Assembly (NCBI GenBank): GCA_036937835.1
Contig: CM072862.1
Span: forward strand, 9,155,501 to 9,219,500
Source of the DNA: Pampus argenteus
Lineage: Eukaryota > Chordata > Actinopteri > Scombriformes > Stromateidae
DNA: 64,000 nt
Direction of reading: 5' to 3'
Translations under genes and position numbers: made by a program
Part shown: piece by piece, positions 1 to 13,900 of the stretch
Layout of the letters: every line of letters starts with the position of its first letter
How positions within the stretch are numbered: the first letter of the stretch is position 1
The notes under the pieces: generated by a model
The model's database searches: none
Seen by the model: only the letters and a program-made list of their open reading frames with translations
Told to the model about the DNA's origin: nothing

Positions 1-1033
1 AGATGGTATAGTAAGACAATATATATGAGATGCAACTCCGGGGTACACCCCCAGTGGCTGAAACTTTTCTTTGCAGAATAGTACATGCTGTTTACAGTAG
101 TGTTAGTATAAATTGAGAAAGACTGCTAATACATCATAGTTCAGCAGAAAACAACAGATTCCATAGGTGAAGCTCCTCGTTATATTATACACAAGATTAC
201 ATATACTCTATGACTGAGCCAAGGTTTGCCTGGGGGTGGGGGTGTAGACAAGGGGACGTAGAAACTGTCCCTAATTCATCATTACTTGCAGTGCAACCAT
301 ATCAGTAGGCAAAAAGCATCAATCAATCATGAGTGTTTGCTTAACCTCTGGTGAAATACTTCCCATCATGCCTGGATTGCAGCCATTACACAAGCTTATG
401 GTGACAGTAGCACTGACATAAGGTGCTTACACACGAATATTACCGGTGACAGATGAATATATTGGCTTATTTTACTGTTGTGGAACTATGTGGTTATGGG
501 CTATTTGTTGGGATTTTTATAATTTGGTTTCAGGGAATGTGCAATAATATACTCCAATGCCCTTTATGCAAGCCTAGGTATAACGCTGTTTGGATCTCAG
601 TCTAAATTCAAAAGTTTATGTATAGACCTTTTGATGAAATATATTGTGGATCAACAGAAGTGAAACATAACCAGTAACAACAAGTAAAATGATTAATGAT
701 TGATTTTGATGTGCGACCTTTCACCAGTGACCAGTACTACTGTGCAAATACTGCTTCACCAAAATCAATCATGTACATGTTAAATTTAATTCACCTTGCG
801 ATGGACCAGCATGTTCACATGCGCTGGTAATGTATAATTAGATTTTAAAAAAGGCTCAAACACAAAGAAAGACCATCTGACACGACATAACAGCTACACA
901 GAGAATGGTTGTTAAGACATGTTCGATAGATCCGATTTGCATGTTTAATTAAGCTATCAGCTCAGTACAACAGAGACCCAAAACCTAAAGCCGCAGAGTC
1001 AACAGCCCCTGTAATAACACCTCCCTCCGGTCA
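1..1033. other. Non-coding, nothing recognised
   Basis: AT-rich unique sequence with short GGGG runs near 230. No exon-like open frame or RNA gene was seen. Confidence 0.6.
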
Positions 1034-1120
1034 GAGGGGCAGAGGAGAAGTGGAGGGAGGAGAAGAGGGAGGAGGAGAGGAGGGAGGAGAAGAGGAGGCA
1101 GGCAAAGAGGGTGTGGGGGG
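1034..1120. repeat. Purine-rich GA/GGA low-complexity tract
   Basis: Nearly pure G/A on the + strand with irregular GGA/GAGG units and a following G-run; an H-DNA or G-rich-structure-prone sequence. Confidence 0.85.
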
Positions 1121-1429
1121 GTTGCAGTCAGTCACTAATACACTGAAAAGAAAAGCGCAAAGCTTTTCATTAACACCCTGTGAAAGGCACATTCACACTC
1201 CAGCCCACTAATTAAGTCAGGCCTCACTCACTAGGGAGCAGCAGTAAAGGGGAGAGAGGGAGAGTGTGGAGAGAAAGAAATAGAGTTCAGTTAAGAGAGC
1301 GAAAAATAAGAACACTTGGAAAATTGAAAGGGGGGGAAGAGCTAAAAAGTGTAGTGAAGAGATGGAAAAGAACGATGGACATGCAAAGAGAGAGTGAGGG
1401 AGCAAAAGAAGGAGGGAGGTACAGGGATA

Positions 1430-1610
1430 ATATCTCTGCCTCTAATCAGGTTGATTTTAAAGTCACTCATTGCCAGTCCACTGCAGGCCTCATTAACTCG
1501 CCCCTGGCTGGTATCATTGTTCAAGCAGCGTTTGAAATCCACCAAAGGAATGGAGATTTGCTTTAATCCGGGCCCATCAAAGGTAACACTGATGCTGCAG
1601 TGACGCTGTA
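1430..1610. promoter_or_regulatory. Candidate conserved enhancer-like element
   Basis: Non-repetitive, balanced-composition sequence directly after purine-rich low-complexity DNA. It contains TAATCC (1564-1569, Otx/Pitx type), ATCAAAGG (1576-1583, TCF/LEF type), and several TAAT/ATTA cores. Such elements are expected in Irx gene deserts. No alignment was possible. Confidence 0.28.
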
Positions 1611-4203
1611 CCTCTGGATTAGGCCAAGCTCGAGGGGAGAGAGAGAAGAGAGCGGGCAGAACGAGTGAGTAAGAGGGACCCATCCTCAAAATTTAACCAT
1701 TTCAAATTCAGAAGGTGACAGGTCTCAAGAGCCTCACCGGCAATGCAGATGACACTTTCAGGCAGCATTTGAATAATCTGGATGGTCTAGGTTACATAAT
1801 TATGCCATGACAATTTGGGCACATATGTCAGAGCACAGTCTGGCAGCCAGTGTGTCAGTGTGGGGAAGCTTACAGGGGTAGGGATAAGCAGCATACTGTC
1901 CCTGCATTTACTCTTCTCCACTGTGCTCCGCTAGGTGCTGATTTGGGAAAATTTGCAATTCAAAACAACTTTTGTTGAAAAGAATATTTTTTTCTCATGA
2001 ATACAGAATTTGGGAGGCAGGGTTTAAATTGCACATAGCAACAACGGGAGACCATTTTGTGGTTTCGCTTACTCCTGTCTGTGTCAAAAGATGAGGACTA
2101 AAGACTGACGGCATATCTGGGAAATAACAATATCATGGTACCGGATTTTTCCTCATGTTCAATGTTAGATTTGTCAATCAGGAAGCCCTGTTCAAGCCAA
2201 CAGGAAGTTCTACATGTTCCAAAAAGAAAGCCCATCCTGATTACTACAAACTGAGAAGATAAGATTGTGAAGGGAAAAGAATATCAGTGCTGGACGCCAC
2301 AGAAGAACTTGAGCCCCATATATAGTGCAAGATGATACTTGACAGCCGTGATAAAAGGCATGCTAAAATACACACTTTTATCACTTTCTAACTGTATCTT
2401 GAAAACATGTTTTCTAAAAGAGTCACCTTCTCTTGTAGAGAGTGCACTCCAAATCCTGTGGTTGAAAAATGAGAAAAGCCACTGCAGTGGACATTAAACT
2501 CTAAACAGTTTCAAGAATACAGTAAAAAAAAAAGTAGCATCTTTGCTGCAAGACTGCATTTTACATTTGAAGTGCTAAAAGGATGAGTCTCAATCTACCT
2601 GTTCATTCTCAGAATGCTAGCTCCTAATACACTGTTTAGACAAAGGACGTGTGTTATGCTGATTCATAGCATGTTTATGGCATGTTAAACAAGGGTTTTT
2701 GGTGTCACCAACCATGCCCCAGAATGCTTTGCCACAGTCAAACCCTAGCGATGCTGAGGATTATCAGGGAACTTGAGGGCGAAACAGAGAGTTGGAGATA
2801 AGTAGGGGTGGCAAAGAGGCGAGAGACTGTGGGCATGAGGGCCCAAGGCTCACAGGGGGAGCCAGGTTAAGCCAGTTAAGGGCATTAGACCTCCAGGCTG
2901 ATGAAAAGAGGCCCTCCCAGATCAAATTGAAGTAAATCTGGCCTAAATCCTCCCTACAAAGGGAGTTTAGGCTTCACCATTGTGCAGGCCAGAGTAAACA
3001 GGGGGTCCTTGGGTAAGCCTCCCTTCACAGGGGACAAAGGCATAGAGTTGAGGAACTGATCTTACCCCAGTAGGCCAATGTTAGCACACAGATCACAGGG
3101 TTAGACACACTCAAACCTATCAGCTGCTACACAGGCCTCTACGGGCACAACACTCTCCTAAGCCTTAAACAAGCTATAAGTTCTTCACTGTCCCTGACAC
3201 TCTAGCATGCCTCCCATGACTGCTCACATTTTGCCCTGAAGACAGGAGTGAAGATAACTGTGTTCAGTTTCTGGCTCTTGGACAGACATCTCAAAGAGGG
3301 CAGTTTCCTCGCCCTCCCTGCTGTTTCACATCTCCTGACATTTTTCTTTTACAGTCTAAACAGATTGCAAATGCATTGTGTTTCTACGACAACTGACGAA
3401 TCAAGTCTCCATAATCCTTTTCGTCAAAGCATGAGGCAATTTTCCCAGATGGCCGCTGGGCACTTGTCCTTTGAAAGCAGGATCACAGTGGCAGGAAAAA
3501 AAAAAAAAAACTCTTCATTCACTAAAAACTTTACAGAAAGACGAGCACAATCATCCTGTTAATGGTTGTAATTGAGGCATCATCATACCTGTCACACTCC
3601 AGCTGAACCTAGCACAATAAATATGTGTTCAATTAGGATCCATCAAACACTCCCAGCCATCACTGCTGGAAAAACAAAGAGGGCCCCCAGCACGTTCAAT
3701 ACACCTGGCAATCACATAAAGATGCTGTCATATTTTTTTTTACCTCTACTTCAAATTATCTATGGGGAAAACAAAACCCTTTCTTATCGAGTGTGAGTGT
3801 TCTTCCTCTCACAAATCAAAAACTTTGGCAGATTACAGGCTGCTTGAAAGGTACTAAAGTAGGTGTCAGGGACTATTACAGTCAAGATATACACAGACAC
3901 GCACTCTCACACACACACAGACAGAGTTTACATGCCCAGCAGGTGTTTGCGGGAGCCTACCCCCCCCCCCCAAAAAAAAACCTTTAGTAATTATCAGCCA
4001 AGGAAACATAACAGTGTTCACACAACAGAAAAATGCAAAAACAAAGAAGCCATTCAGCAGTTCAGCAGCCAAGGTGTTTTCATAGTGACGGCCATCTTGT
4101 CAGCTGACACAAGCTGCTGAAAGAAATGAAAGATAACCACCGCAGGCAACCAGGTGCTTCTTCTGTTTCCTAGGAGTTTGTTGATAGCACATTGAGCAGG
4201 CAT

Positions 4204-4249
<46 letters not shown>

Positions 4250-7009
4250 TAATTTGAAACGTCAAAGTCAAATAAAAAAGTGAGAGAACTGTCTTGATTA
4301 CACATCTGATGGTGATGGTGTGGTGCACTACAGTTCGGAGAATTGATTAGTAGGAAGTACTTCTTGGCCCGTGTTTGTGTGTACATGAGTAGCATTTTTA
4401 TAGCCGTTTGAGTGTGTACACTAGGGCTTTGAAAAAAAATAATAATAAAAGATGGAATATTTAATCTAATTATCTGCCTGAAATAAAAATTCACAGTATA
4501 TTTGTAAATCTGGGGATTTATAGTATACTGTAACAAAAAAACAAAAAATACTGTAGTTACCAACTACCACTTTCCAAACATTTTCATATCAGTGCAGTAT
4601 CTCAGCAAGCGTGCTGTAAAAAGCAGCATGTTTTTAGCGACGATAAGACCACGTAACTGTGTGTCATTGCACAGGCTTGTGCATGTGTGCAGGCTCCAAA
4701 TGAGCAGGAGGAGGGCCCATCACAAGGCTGGGTATAGGAGATGATAAATAATCCAGCTAAAGTCAGCCATAAGGAGAGTTTGCCTGTCAGTCCTCTTACC
4801 CCAGAACAGCCTGGGGTTATCATGACGTGCCAGCACATTTGGTGTGAGCGTTTGACTGCTTCACCTCCTAATCGTGCCTCCTCCGGGCAGTGCTCTCCTG
4901 GGAAACCTCCCATCCTCTCCTCTTCCTGCTCCCCCTCTTTCAGCAGATTCTCTACTGTTAAACTGAATAGTCACATAACTGTGGATGGAGGAAGCTTGCA
5001 AAGTGGGCGGTTGGTTTCAACAATGTGTGTGTCCATTCTTAATGTTTTGCAGAAACCTGCGTGTTTGCATGTTTACACATATGCTACACCTGTCTTATCG
5101 TGGTTATTTCCGAACTTGGTGTTCAGTTTTTGTCATTGTGACAAATGATTTAGTCTGCTCACAGCATATACTTTAAGTAAAGCGTTGTTTTGACTAGCAC
5201 TACGTACTTGCTAAGTAGACCAACCAAACGATGATAATATTTTGCTGAATGTTCTGGCTTGTTCACATCCACCTCCTTGTGGAAATAATTTACCTTAGTA
5301 ACTTAACTAAGTACCACAAATTGCATCAGTGTATCAACACTGGTTGCCAACTGTAGTTCTGTAACTGATTAATTAAATACAGAAATATCTGCATGTAGAA
5401 TGACACTTCCATCCACAAAATTTGACTTGTAGTCTTAAAAAAGATGCAATAAGGGATATGTAGCTCTGCACTAAAGCACTTCCAATAAAGTTGTCCCCTA
5501 TGTGTCATTGCTAACTATATTTAACTCATGATCGCATGAAGCTAAGCATTCATGACCAGTTGATCTGTAAAGCAAAGTGACAGAATTTAACTTTTCCTTC
5601 ATCGAAACTGCAAAGACAGGCCCAATTAAGATTGCATAGGTTTGTACGAGAGCATTTAACCACTTTTAACTCCATTTCTAGCTATACTTATTGTGACAGT
5701 GTCACAACTATTTTATTTCCCCATGTAAGCTTCTATTTCCGTGTCAGAGACACGCTGTTTGTATGTGGCCACATCTTCCTCTGTGGCTTGTTGTTCTGCA
5801 CATTTCTAAACCCACCCATTTATTTTGGTTTGTCTTAAACTATATTTATCTTTCTCTCTCTGACAAGTAGGACTTGTGTGGAACATAGTGTAAGGAGCAA
5901 AGCCCGAACAACTCTCCCACTTTGACTTTCTCAGTGTTGAAAGAAGTGCTGTAAAGTCTGCAGTATGTACACTGTTGTCATTCTGCCAACCATTTAATTA
6001 TTCATGCAATGATTTAACAAGCACATAATTGAAATTTGTAAAAGTTCCAGTTCACAACGACAGTAAATGTTCAACAAAGCACTTGTGCACATGCTCACAC
6101 AGAAAATATGTTGGTAAACCACAAGCACACAGATCTCAAAACCTTATGTGAATAAACAGTTGAATAGTAACGTAGCACAGTGATTACTTTTTTTCAAGGG
6201 ATTTCAATTTGAGGGTCAGTAATTACACTACCATAAGTAATCCTAGTAATTCTCTGTTAGTGGAAACACTGGTTGAGTACATACTATTGTAGCTTGGTGC
6301 TGGGGTTAGAGGCGTGGGGATGTGGTCAGCCACCACCAAAAGGGAAGGAATATGACTCCAGGTAACTCCAAAGTTGTCTTATTTACATGTTGTGGTAAGG
6401 CTATATACAAGATTCACCTGGTTTAGTCCAGTGTTGGAGAATGTGAGAACAATGCAGCTTCACAGAAAGGATTGGACTTAATGCAGTCACTTAGGCTAAT
6501 GTTAAGATAGCCGTTGGTGGTCAGTAAATACATCCAAACTGTAGGCTGGCTGCTTGATACGCCACATTTCATTTACGCTTATATACATACATTTAACACA
6601 TAAAATGGAACATATCAATGTGCAGGCTTTGAGGTTGTTAAGAAGGCACTTATGACAGAGATGAGCTGGGCTGAGTAGCCATAAAGTATCGAGCAATGTA
6701 AATCAGTCAAGTAACGTAATTCCTGTGAATAAATAATAATAATAATAACAACAACAATAATGGAAACAATAAGATGACAGACATGGCTGCGCAGAGAGGT
6801 GCGTTTATGTGGTCAGTGCTTCACAGGAAAGGTACAGACAGAGATGCACTTTCTCCTGCACACTGAGAAGTTCTCTTGCATAAGAGACTTCCATTACGGG
6901 GGAATAGTCAAGACAAGATAATACCAAACTTCTCAATGCTAACCCTGAGGAGAAATTGGCAGTTCTTCTGGGTGAAAGGACAGAGACTCCTCTAACAGTT
7001 AAGTATGTT
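1611..7009. other. Non-coding, presumed irx6 upstream desert
   Basis: No gene seen. Holds the GT repeat at 4206, a poly-C/poly-A patch near 3960 and an AAT-type repeat near 6725. Short open frames on both strands are random in character. Confidence 0.6.
4206..4246. repeat. (GT)n microsatellite
   Basis: About 20 uninterrupted GT units, ending GCGCT. Confidence 0.97.
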
Positions 7010-7061
7010 CAGTGCATACGGAAAGTATTCACAGTGCTTTACTTTTTCCACATTTCGTTAT
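7010..7061. repeat. Left terminal inverted repeat of the Tc1 element
   Basis: Pairs with 7888-7940 with a few mismatches and indels; it includes GGAAAGTATTCACAG and the pyrimidine-rich core. Confidence 0.82.
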
Positions 7062-7316
7062 CTAACTTTGTTGTTGCAGCTTTGACAGCAATGACAGCCT
7101 CAAGGGATTTGGAATATAAGGCTTGGCACAACTATCTCTGCCCAGTTTTGCCTGTTCTTCTTTACAGAACTTCTTGAGCTCCATCAGGTTGGATGGGAAG
7201 CGTTGCTGCAGAGCCATTTTCAGTTCACTCCAGAAATGTTCAGTAGGATACAAGTCGGGGCTCTGGCTGGGCCACTCGGAGCGGTGTCTTTTCACAAACT
7301 CCAAGCAGGCTGCCAT
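7062..7316 (-). pseudogene. Tc1 transposase C-terminal fragment
   Basis: The minus-strand frame contains SEWPSQSPDLYPTEHFW, the Tc1 DD34E signature around the third catalytic residue (family form SPDLNPIE, with the Glu in PTE here). A short tail follows, ending QQQS. The two upstream catalytic Asp residues and the middle of the gene are missing. Farther right on the minus strand (about 7520-7660), a degraded N-terminal region with stops resembles the start of Tc1 transposases. The gene is dead. Confidence 0.82.
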
Positions 7317-7887
7317 GTGCCTTTTACCAAGGAGTAGCTTCTATTTGGCCGATCTACCATACAGGCTGGAGCTCTGTCAGCTTGAACATTGGGTCATTAG
7401 TCACCTCTCTAACTAAATCCCTTCTCCCTCCACCATTTAGTGTAGAGGGGCAGCAGCTCTAGGAAGAGTCCTAGTGCTTCTTTTATTTACAGATGATGGA
7501 GGCCACTGTGTTCATTGGAACCTTTAAAGCAGCAGAGATTTTTCTGTACCCTTCCCCAGATCTGTGCCTCGAGACATCTTCAGACCATTACTTCCACTTC
7601 ATGCTTGTTTTGTGGTCTGACATGCACTGATAAGTGTGGGACCTTAAATAGACAGGTGTTGCTTCCAGATCACGTCCAATCAACTGAATTACCACAGGTT
7701 GACTCCAACTAAGATGTAGAAACATCTCAAAGATGATCAGTGGAAACAGAAAGCATCTGAGTATCTGGTTTTTATTTTTAATAAATTTGACAAAATCTCA
7801 AACTTTTTTTAAGTTGGCATTATGGGTATTGTGTGTAGAATTTTGAGGAAAAGATGAATTGAATCCATTTGGGAATAGGGCTGTAAC

Positions 7888-7940
7888 ATAACAAAATGTG
7901 GAAAAAGTGAAGTTCTCTGAATACTTTCTGTATGCGCAGT
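7888..7940. repeat. Right terminal inverted repeat of the Tc1 element
   Basis: Reverse complement of the left end; it contains AACAAAATGTGGAAAAAGTG and ends TATGCGCAGT. Confidence 0.82.
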
Positions 7941-10900
7941 GTCTGCCAGCCACAGCCGAAAGAACTCACAATAAGATCCCACTGTGAGATCCCAAAAACA
8001 TGTACGGTTTTAAGTAATTGTATTAAATTGTATAAAATTGCATTGTATAATCCAATAATAGACTGCATCTCTATAATATAGAACCTGCATATGTGACACC
8101 TGTGTATTTAATATGTATATGTGAATCTTCTGTAAACTGCTTTAGCAACAACATGTTTTTGTTCATGCCAATAAAGCTATTTGCTGTCTACTGTCTCAAC
8201 ATGCCACCATCAATTTTTAGGGGGGGCATGTGCCTCTCTGAGCCACCCTGCTGGTTCCGACCTCAAGTCTTCATACTGTTTTAAATTTAACCCGGATTGG
8301 GTTTGCTTGGACTCTTGCTGCTCTTTAAAGAAGCATGCTGACTAAAAGAAAACAGACACTCCTGTCCACCAACACAAACTTCCCTCTTACGCTAAAAATT
8401 TTGACAGCTCTACTCCAAAGAGCATTGCACAAACTGTGCGAATACCGGTAAGCCACAACTAGAACTTAGAGGCTTAAATGATGCAAGAGGGTGGGCAGCT
8501 ACTCAGGAGGATGAATCAGAATTTCTCAGTGCATGGGTATACACTCTAAATATGAATTATTAAGTGGCTATCATACCCCCATAGTATGAAAATAAATCCA
8601 GGGGTGGATAGAATGAGAAGGGCTGTAATAGTGGACCTGAATACTGATGTAGAGAAAGATCCCAGAGGAGATACAGGTAGTAAAGGCCTCCAGGAGGCTT
8701 GCTTGGATCTCTCGGTGCAAGTGCCTGATTGTACGTTTTAACCTCTGACATGGAAGTTCACAATGTTATCATCAGAAATCTAAGTGGAAATGTTGAGTTT
8801 TTCTATATAATCTGGTAAAGAGAAGTTAGTGACAGATCGACATATCCTAAGTAGAAGAGTATAATTTGAATAACGATACACTAGTTCAACATACTAGTGC
8901 TAAATCAACTTAATGAAACAAAATAATTACTGATCCACGTTGTTGCTAGTGCCCTCTAAAGGCTGTAATATTCAGTATGTCTCATAATACTAGGAGTTGA
9001 CAACTTGGCGAATGCTTATAATTGGTTTGGATGAAAATACTGTATATAGTTTTCCTAAGGGTGGTTCTAAAGGAAAGGCTATGATGTTTTTATAATCAAA
9101 AGTGTTCAACTCCTAGGGAGGGTGGATGTGCTTAACAATTTCCACAGCAATCTGTCTATTAAGGTGAGACTATAACTTTTCTACAATATTCTAATGGGAG
9201 GAAAATATATTTGAAGAGGTACTTTTAGTTCTATTGTTGCTTATTGCGTATCTGATTAGCCTGACCAAAAATCTCTGACCCCACTGCAGTAGTGTGCTAA
9301 AATGTATTTGTAGTTTGCGTTAATCACCAAAAGCACTGACTGACTATCAACATCACATCTCACCTCAGCGGGGTAAGATAATACAGATAATACAGTCTGG
9401 TGGCTGGTAGAATGTAACTTAGCGTGTTGATAAACCAAAATTGTGACTTTGACTTCAAAGCTGAATAAATGTTTCAAACATGAGAACAAAACACATAACA
9501 CCATTTATACGTAGATCAAATTTGATGGAAAAACAGTGAGCTGATGCAGGCTGTGGGTGTATGCAGTTTGTGAGAGATTAGAGGCTTGAGAATGTGGAGG
9601 TAAATGTAATAGAGTCTTTCACCACAAGATGGGGTCTGTCTGAAAGGTCTCAATCCTCTCTACATGTGCTCATGTGGCTCTGGGACACAGTGCCCTGGGA
9701 CTGTCACAAACCAGAATTACATAGCAATGCAGTTTTGTGCCTCTGATGTTAACATCATACTCCTTCAAAACACCCACCCATACACACAGCTGAACCAGTC
9801 TAGTTGCATATCCACCACGTTTTGGGACAATGGATGCCAAATGGGCTTACAAGCTTAAAATCGATCAGTAGTCCACTTTTTTGCTTGTAATACAGAGGAT
9901 GTGCATTCAGCATGTTGAACATGCACATAGTGAGGAACTACTGGATTAGTGTCAAAGTTTTATTTCCACCCTAATATATCCAGTAAAATTAAAAGAGGAA
10001 GCCTGGGGGCTCTAAAAAATGTTGTTTTCATGAGAAAAAAAATGAATGAAATAATATATACACAATAACATTTTTCTAATAACATAAAAACACTAAAATT
10101 CTGACCTTTTGTGGGTAGGACATGGCGATCAAGCTTTACCGAGTAATGCTACAAAGGCCTATTGCAATAGGAAAACATCTGGAAAACTATTTCCCAACAG
10201 AGAACTGTTCAAATGAACTGAGATTTAGGAGGCTGCAGTAAATTTTATATACATCAAACTCTGTTTGTTATAGTAAAGAGATGAAAAGCTCACAGCAGAA
10301 AAAAATATTTCATGCTCCTATGTCACACCAGATCTAAGATGTAACATCACACTTGATCGGATGGCTTTAAAGACCTAACCTCTGCATGGTTCCCCTAGAG
10401 GAAGATGTACCAAACCTTTGGGAATGAAGAGAACTAAACCACAACCATGTGTGTAGCATCCAGGTAGGCAGTGTTGAGTGTTGAGCTCAGTCCAGCATAT
10501 GTTTTAACTGATGTAAAAATATGAAAATACCATAGGGGCTAATACTGCAACTAATCAACTGTAAGTACTGTGAGTCAAAGCTACAACACCCAATAAATAT
10601 ACCTGTGAAAAATAAAATTGGAATGTATTTTTCTTTCCTTTTCTCACATCTGATGATGTCATGTGAATTGTATTATACCCACCTGTGGATCTGCAGTGAA
10701 AATTCAGATGTTTTGACTAAATATATTTTCCAGATGAAATCAACAAAGCATCTACAAATCCTGGTTTCATATAAAGAGCACACCAGTACCGTGATCTTGT
10801 ACAATCTGAGTTTAGGTAAATGATATATTATCAGTTATACTTAGGTGATAGGTTTTCAGTCCCAGCACAACATAGGCTAAAGATATTGGCAAATTTATTT

Positions 10901-13900
10901 ACAGATTTATTTCTGTACATCAACAAAAATTCACTAGGAAAAGAAAAAAGTTACTGCTAATAGTTGCGTTATGAACATGGCAGATGACATAGCTTTTTCC
11001 TCATTTACACGTCTGCTTGGTGAGGTTTACCTACTAACTAGAAAAAATAATGCCTGGTGAGCATGACAACACCCTAGAGTCTAGGGCCTAGACAGATAAT
11101 ATACGAAAGGAAACCAGAGCAGTCCTCGTTTGTCTGACTGTTCATCGGCCCTATAATTTACACTTAGGTTGTGATGTCTTAAAATGGGATTTTACAGTCA
11201 TTTTTTATATTTCCACTTAAAACAGAGTCTTATATAAACGGGTTAAAAGAGTATACAATGGTATCTTGCAAGCTTTGTCCCAAAGTGCTCAAAACTACAC
11301 AACAAAGCATAAAGCCTGAACTGGTGCAGGTGTCTGACCGTCTGCTTTCACTATCACAGCCAGCTGTTTGCTCTCTTTTCTTTTTCCATCTCTGTTCTTC
11401 CCCACCTCTTCCAAATTCCAAGCACTATGAGGAGTATAAAGAAGGGAGAAGTCCGAGAGGGAGAGAGAGGATTTTCTAGTATTCACCTTTTATCTCAAAC
11501 ACAGTATGTGGAAAGAGTGTAGCAGGGGAACGAAGCAATGAAGTGGTAGGAAAAATTGGAGATGAGAGATGAAGGAAAGATACAGAGAGCAACTGAGGAA
11601 AAGAAAAAGACTTGTGTCATATTTTTTTTTTCTTCAGCATATATTTTATGTTCTCTGATCTGAGGAGGAAATGTTAAAAAGTTACATTCTTTAAGCTTCA
11701 AAAGTACTGCCAACTCTCTGAACTGCCTACCAATACAGCCCTTGTAAATTAATGGAAGTTGTTGGGTTCATGGTTCCTAAACACACATAACCAAATTTGT
11801 ATAGTAAGCTGATAGTGTCAATTACCTTTTCCTCACAAATTAAGCCCACCCAAGCTCTCACCAGACAATGCAAGTTAAACAGTAGCTTCTTTGTTCAGAG
11901 CAAAAACCTACAGATGTACACCCCCCTTTGTCCATGTACAAACCCCTACTGTACATAGATTCAAGAGACTTCATGCATCCCATCCCTCATGCGGTAAGTG
12001 AAGCATGGTTTGTTTGCTGTAAAATGTTTTAAGTGGTTGTCTATCACAAGATAACCTTGTACTGCTAGGACATCACAGCTGTTGGACTATGAACGAACCT
12101 AGTGCAGCAACTATCTGGCAAACCACAATAAAACCCTTTAGGAGGGGCTTCCAATCACATCAGAGTGAGTGATAATACTTTAGAGTGGAAGAGTTTTGTA
12201 GACTGTGAGTGCTACCTGCTAGACTGTTGAGTGCTATAAGAAGAGGCTGATTGCCTGGTGCCTCCATATCACTTGTAGGTGTAGGCTGAGGTTAGCATGG
12301 TTTGGGTCTCTCCAATGGTGCGTCATTCTTGACCATCAATGAGAGGTGATGAAGACTGGAGAAATATTGACTTGTCTGCCTTGCACTCAGTGGGTGACAC
12401 TGGTACAGGCAATACCCTTTAATGCTAAACCAAATGGCCAAGCATGATCAAGTCCTTTCCTCATCAACCTCTTTAGAGTAGCATACTCCTGAGATTACCC
12501 TCCAACCTGCCCAAATCCTTTTGGCAACAGGGAGCAATGCCTTATGGAGACTGATGCCATATATGCCATTTTCTTTTCTCCCTGAAAGTGTCACAGGAAA
12601 GATTGCAAATATCCATTCAAACCCTATCTTCCTATTCTAGCATAGCCTTGACAAGGACCTCACTTTGTGGGCAGATATGCACTGTTTATTGATGTTATAC
12701 AAGGGCTCGACCAAAGAAATAAAAGCTTGCTTTTGACTATGGTATATTCTTAACAACAAACCTTTAACACAATGCAGTGCACATTTAGGATACTACATAG
12801 CCGTGTGCGTTATTCACAATGAACAGGGCACGGGGTTTTCTTTATGAAGATCTGAATAAATCTATCTTGACTGTAATGGTAAGCTATGCTATTATCTCAT
12901 TACAGGTGTCTCTACTTCAAGGTAAAGTAATCATGTTGAGGACACAGCTATAGAATAGCAAGCTCTTTTCTTCAGACGGGCTGTAAATTGAGATGAACCT
13001 GCTTGAGATGAACTCCTAATCAGCTGCCAGACACAGTCGATTTCTGATGACTGGTGAAGGGTATTCATTGGAGAGGAGTTTAATATCATTGCGTCTGATT
13101 GACTGGGTTCTTGCCCACCGTGGGTTAAGGGGGCTCCTGGGGTTAGCTTGGTCAGACAGAACAAGGGGGAGCAAGAGACAGAAAGAGGTAGAGACTTTCA
13201 GTAAATAGGTAGTCCACTGAGGGTAGTACAGTAGTCTAATGGAGCCTCATCACAGCCAGTCTGTCAGTCAGTCAGGTGAAACAAGGTCTAACAGGGTCCT
13301 AATGAAGACAGGTTCACACCAAGTTGTCTTGAAACTGCAGAACTAAAAAGTAGACACACTTATTATCCTATACTGTGGAATATTGCCCACTCAAAGTCAC
13401 TAACAAGAGTAAAGGAAGATCCAACCATATAAGACCATAAGACAGCCCACAATACATTTTGTTCATTCTCTTTGCAATGAACACATTTGAGAAACAGCAT
13501 TAGGGGAGGGAGTGTGTTGCACTGTACAGCTGTGTTGAAAACACAAGGCTGAAGTCCAAATGTTGAAAACAATTACAGCTGCACTGATACATGCATGCAT
13601 AGAGTAATATACATGATATATGAAGTTCCAGTCTTGGATACTATATATCAGAGCTCATGGAACACCACTTGAGCAATTAAAGTACTTGACTGTAAACAAC
13701 TATTGACTTCTATATGACATCTGTAATAATGAGCTATAGTGGTTTGTACTGTTTTATTTATCCTATATTGATTTTGTTTGTAACACTTTATAATGCAGCC
13801 TACTATTTACACTTTAACTTGGTGTGAGAATCAAGTACAAAATATATCAGGTAATCAAGTATCAGGTATAAAATAATAATCAGTTCTTACTGGTACTTAA

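Larger units (their letters stand above)
7010..7940 (-). mobile_element. Internally deleted Tc1/mariner element
   Basis: Imperfect terminal inverted repeats of about 52 bp bound the element: left CAGTGCATACGGAAAGTATT, right (reverse complement) CACTGCGCATACAGAAAGTA, both running into a CTTTTTCCACATTT-like core. The outer sequence is the familiar end of a fish Tc1-like family. At about 930 bp it is well short of a full-length Tc1 element (about 1.6 kb). A transposase remnant lies on the minus strand. A clear TA target duplication is not visible, consistent with age. Confidence 0.85.
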
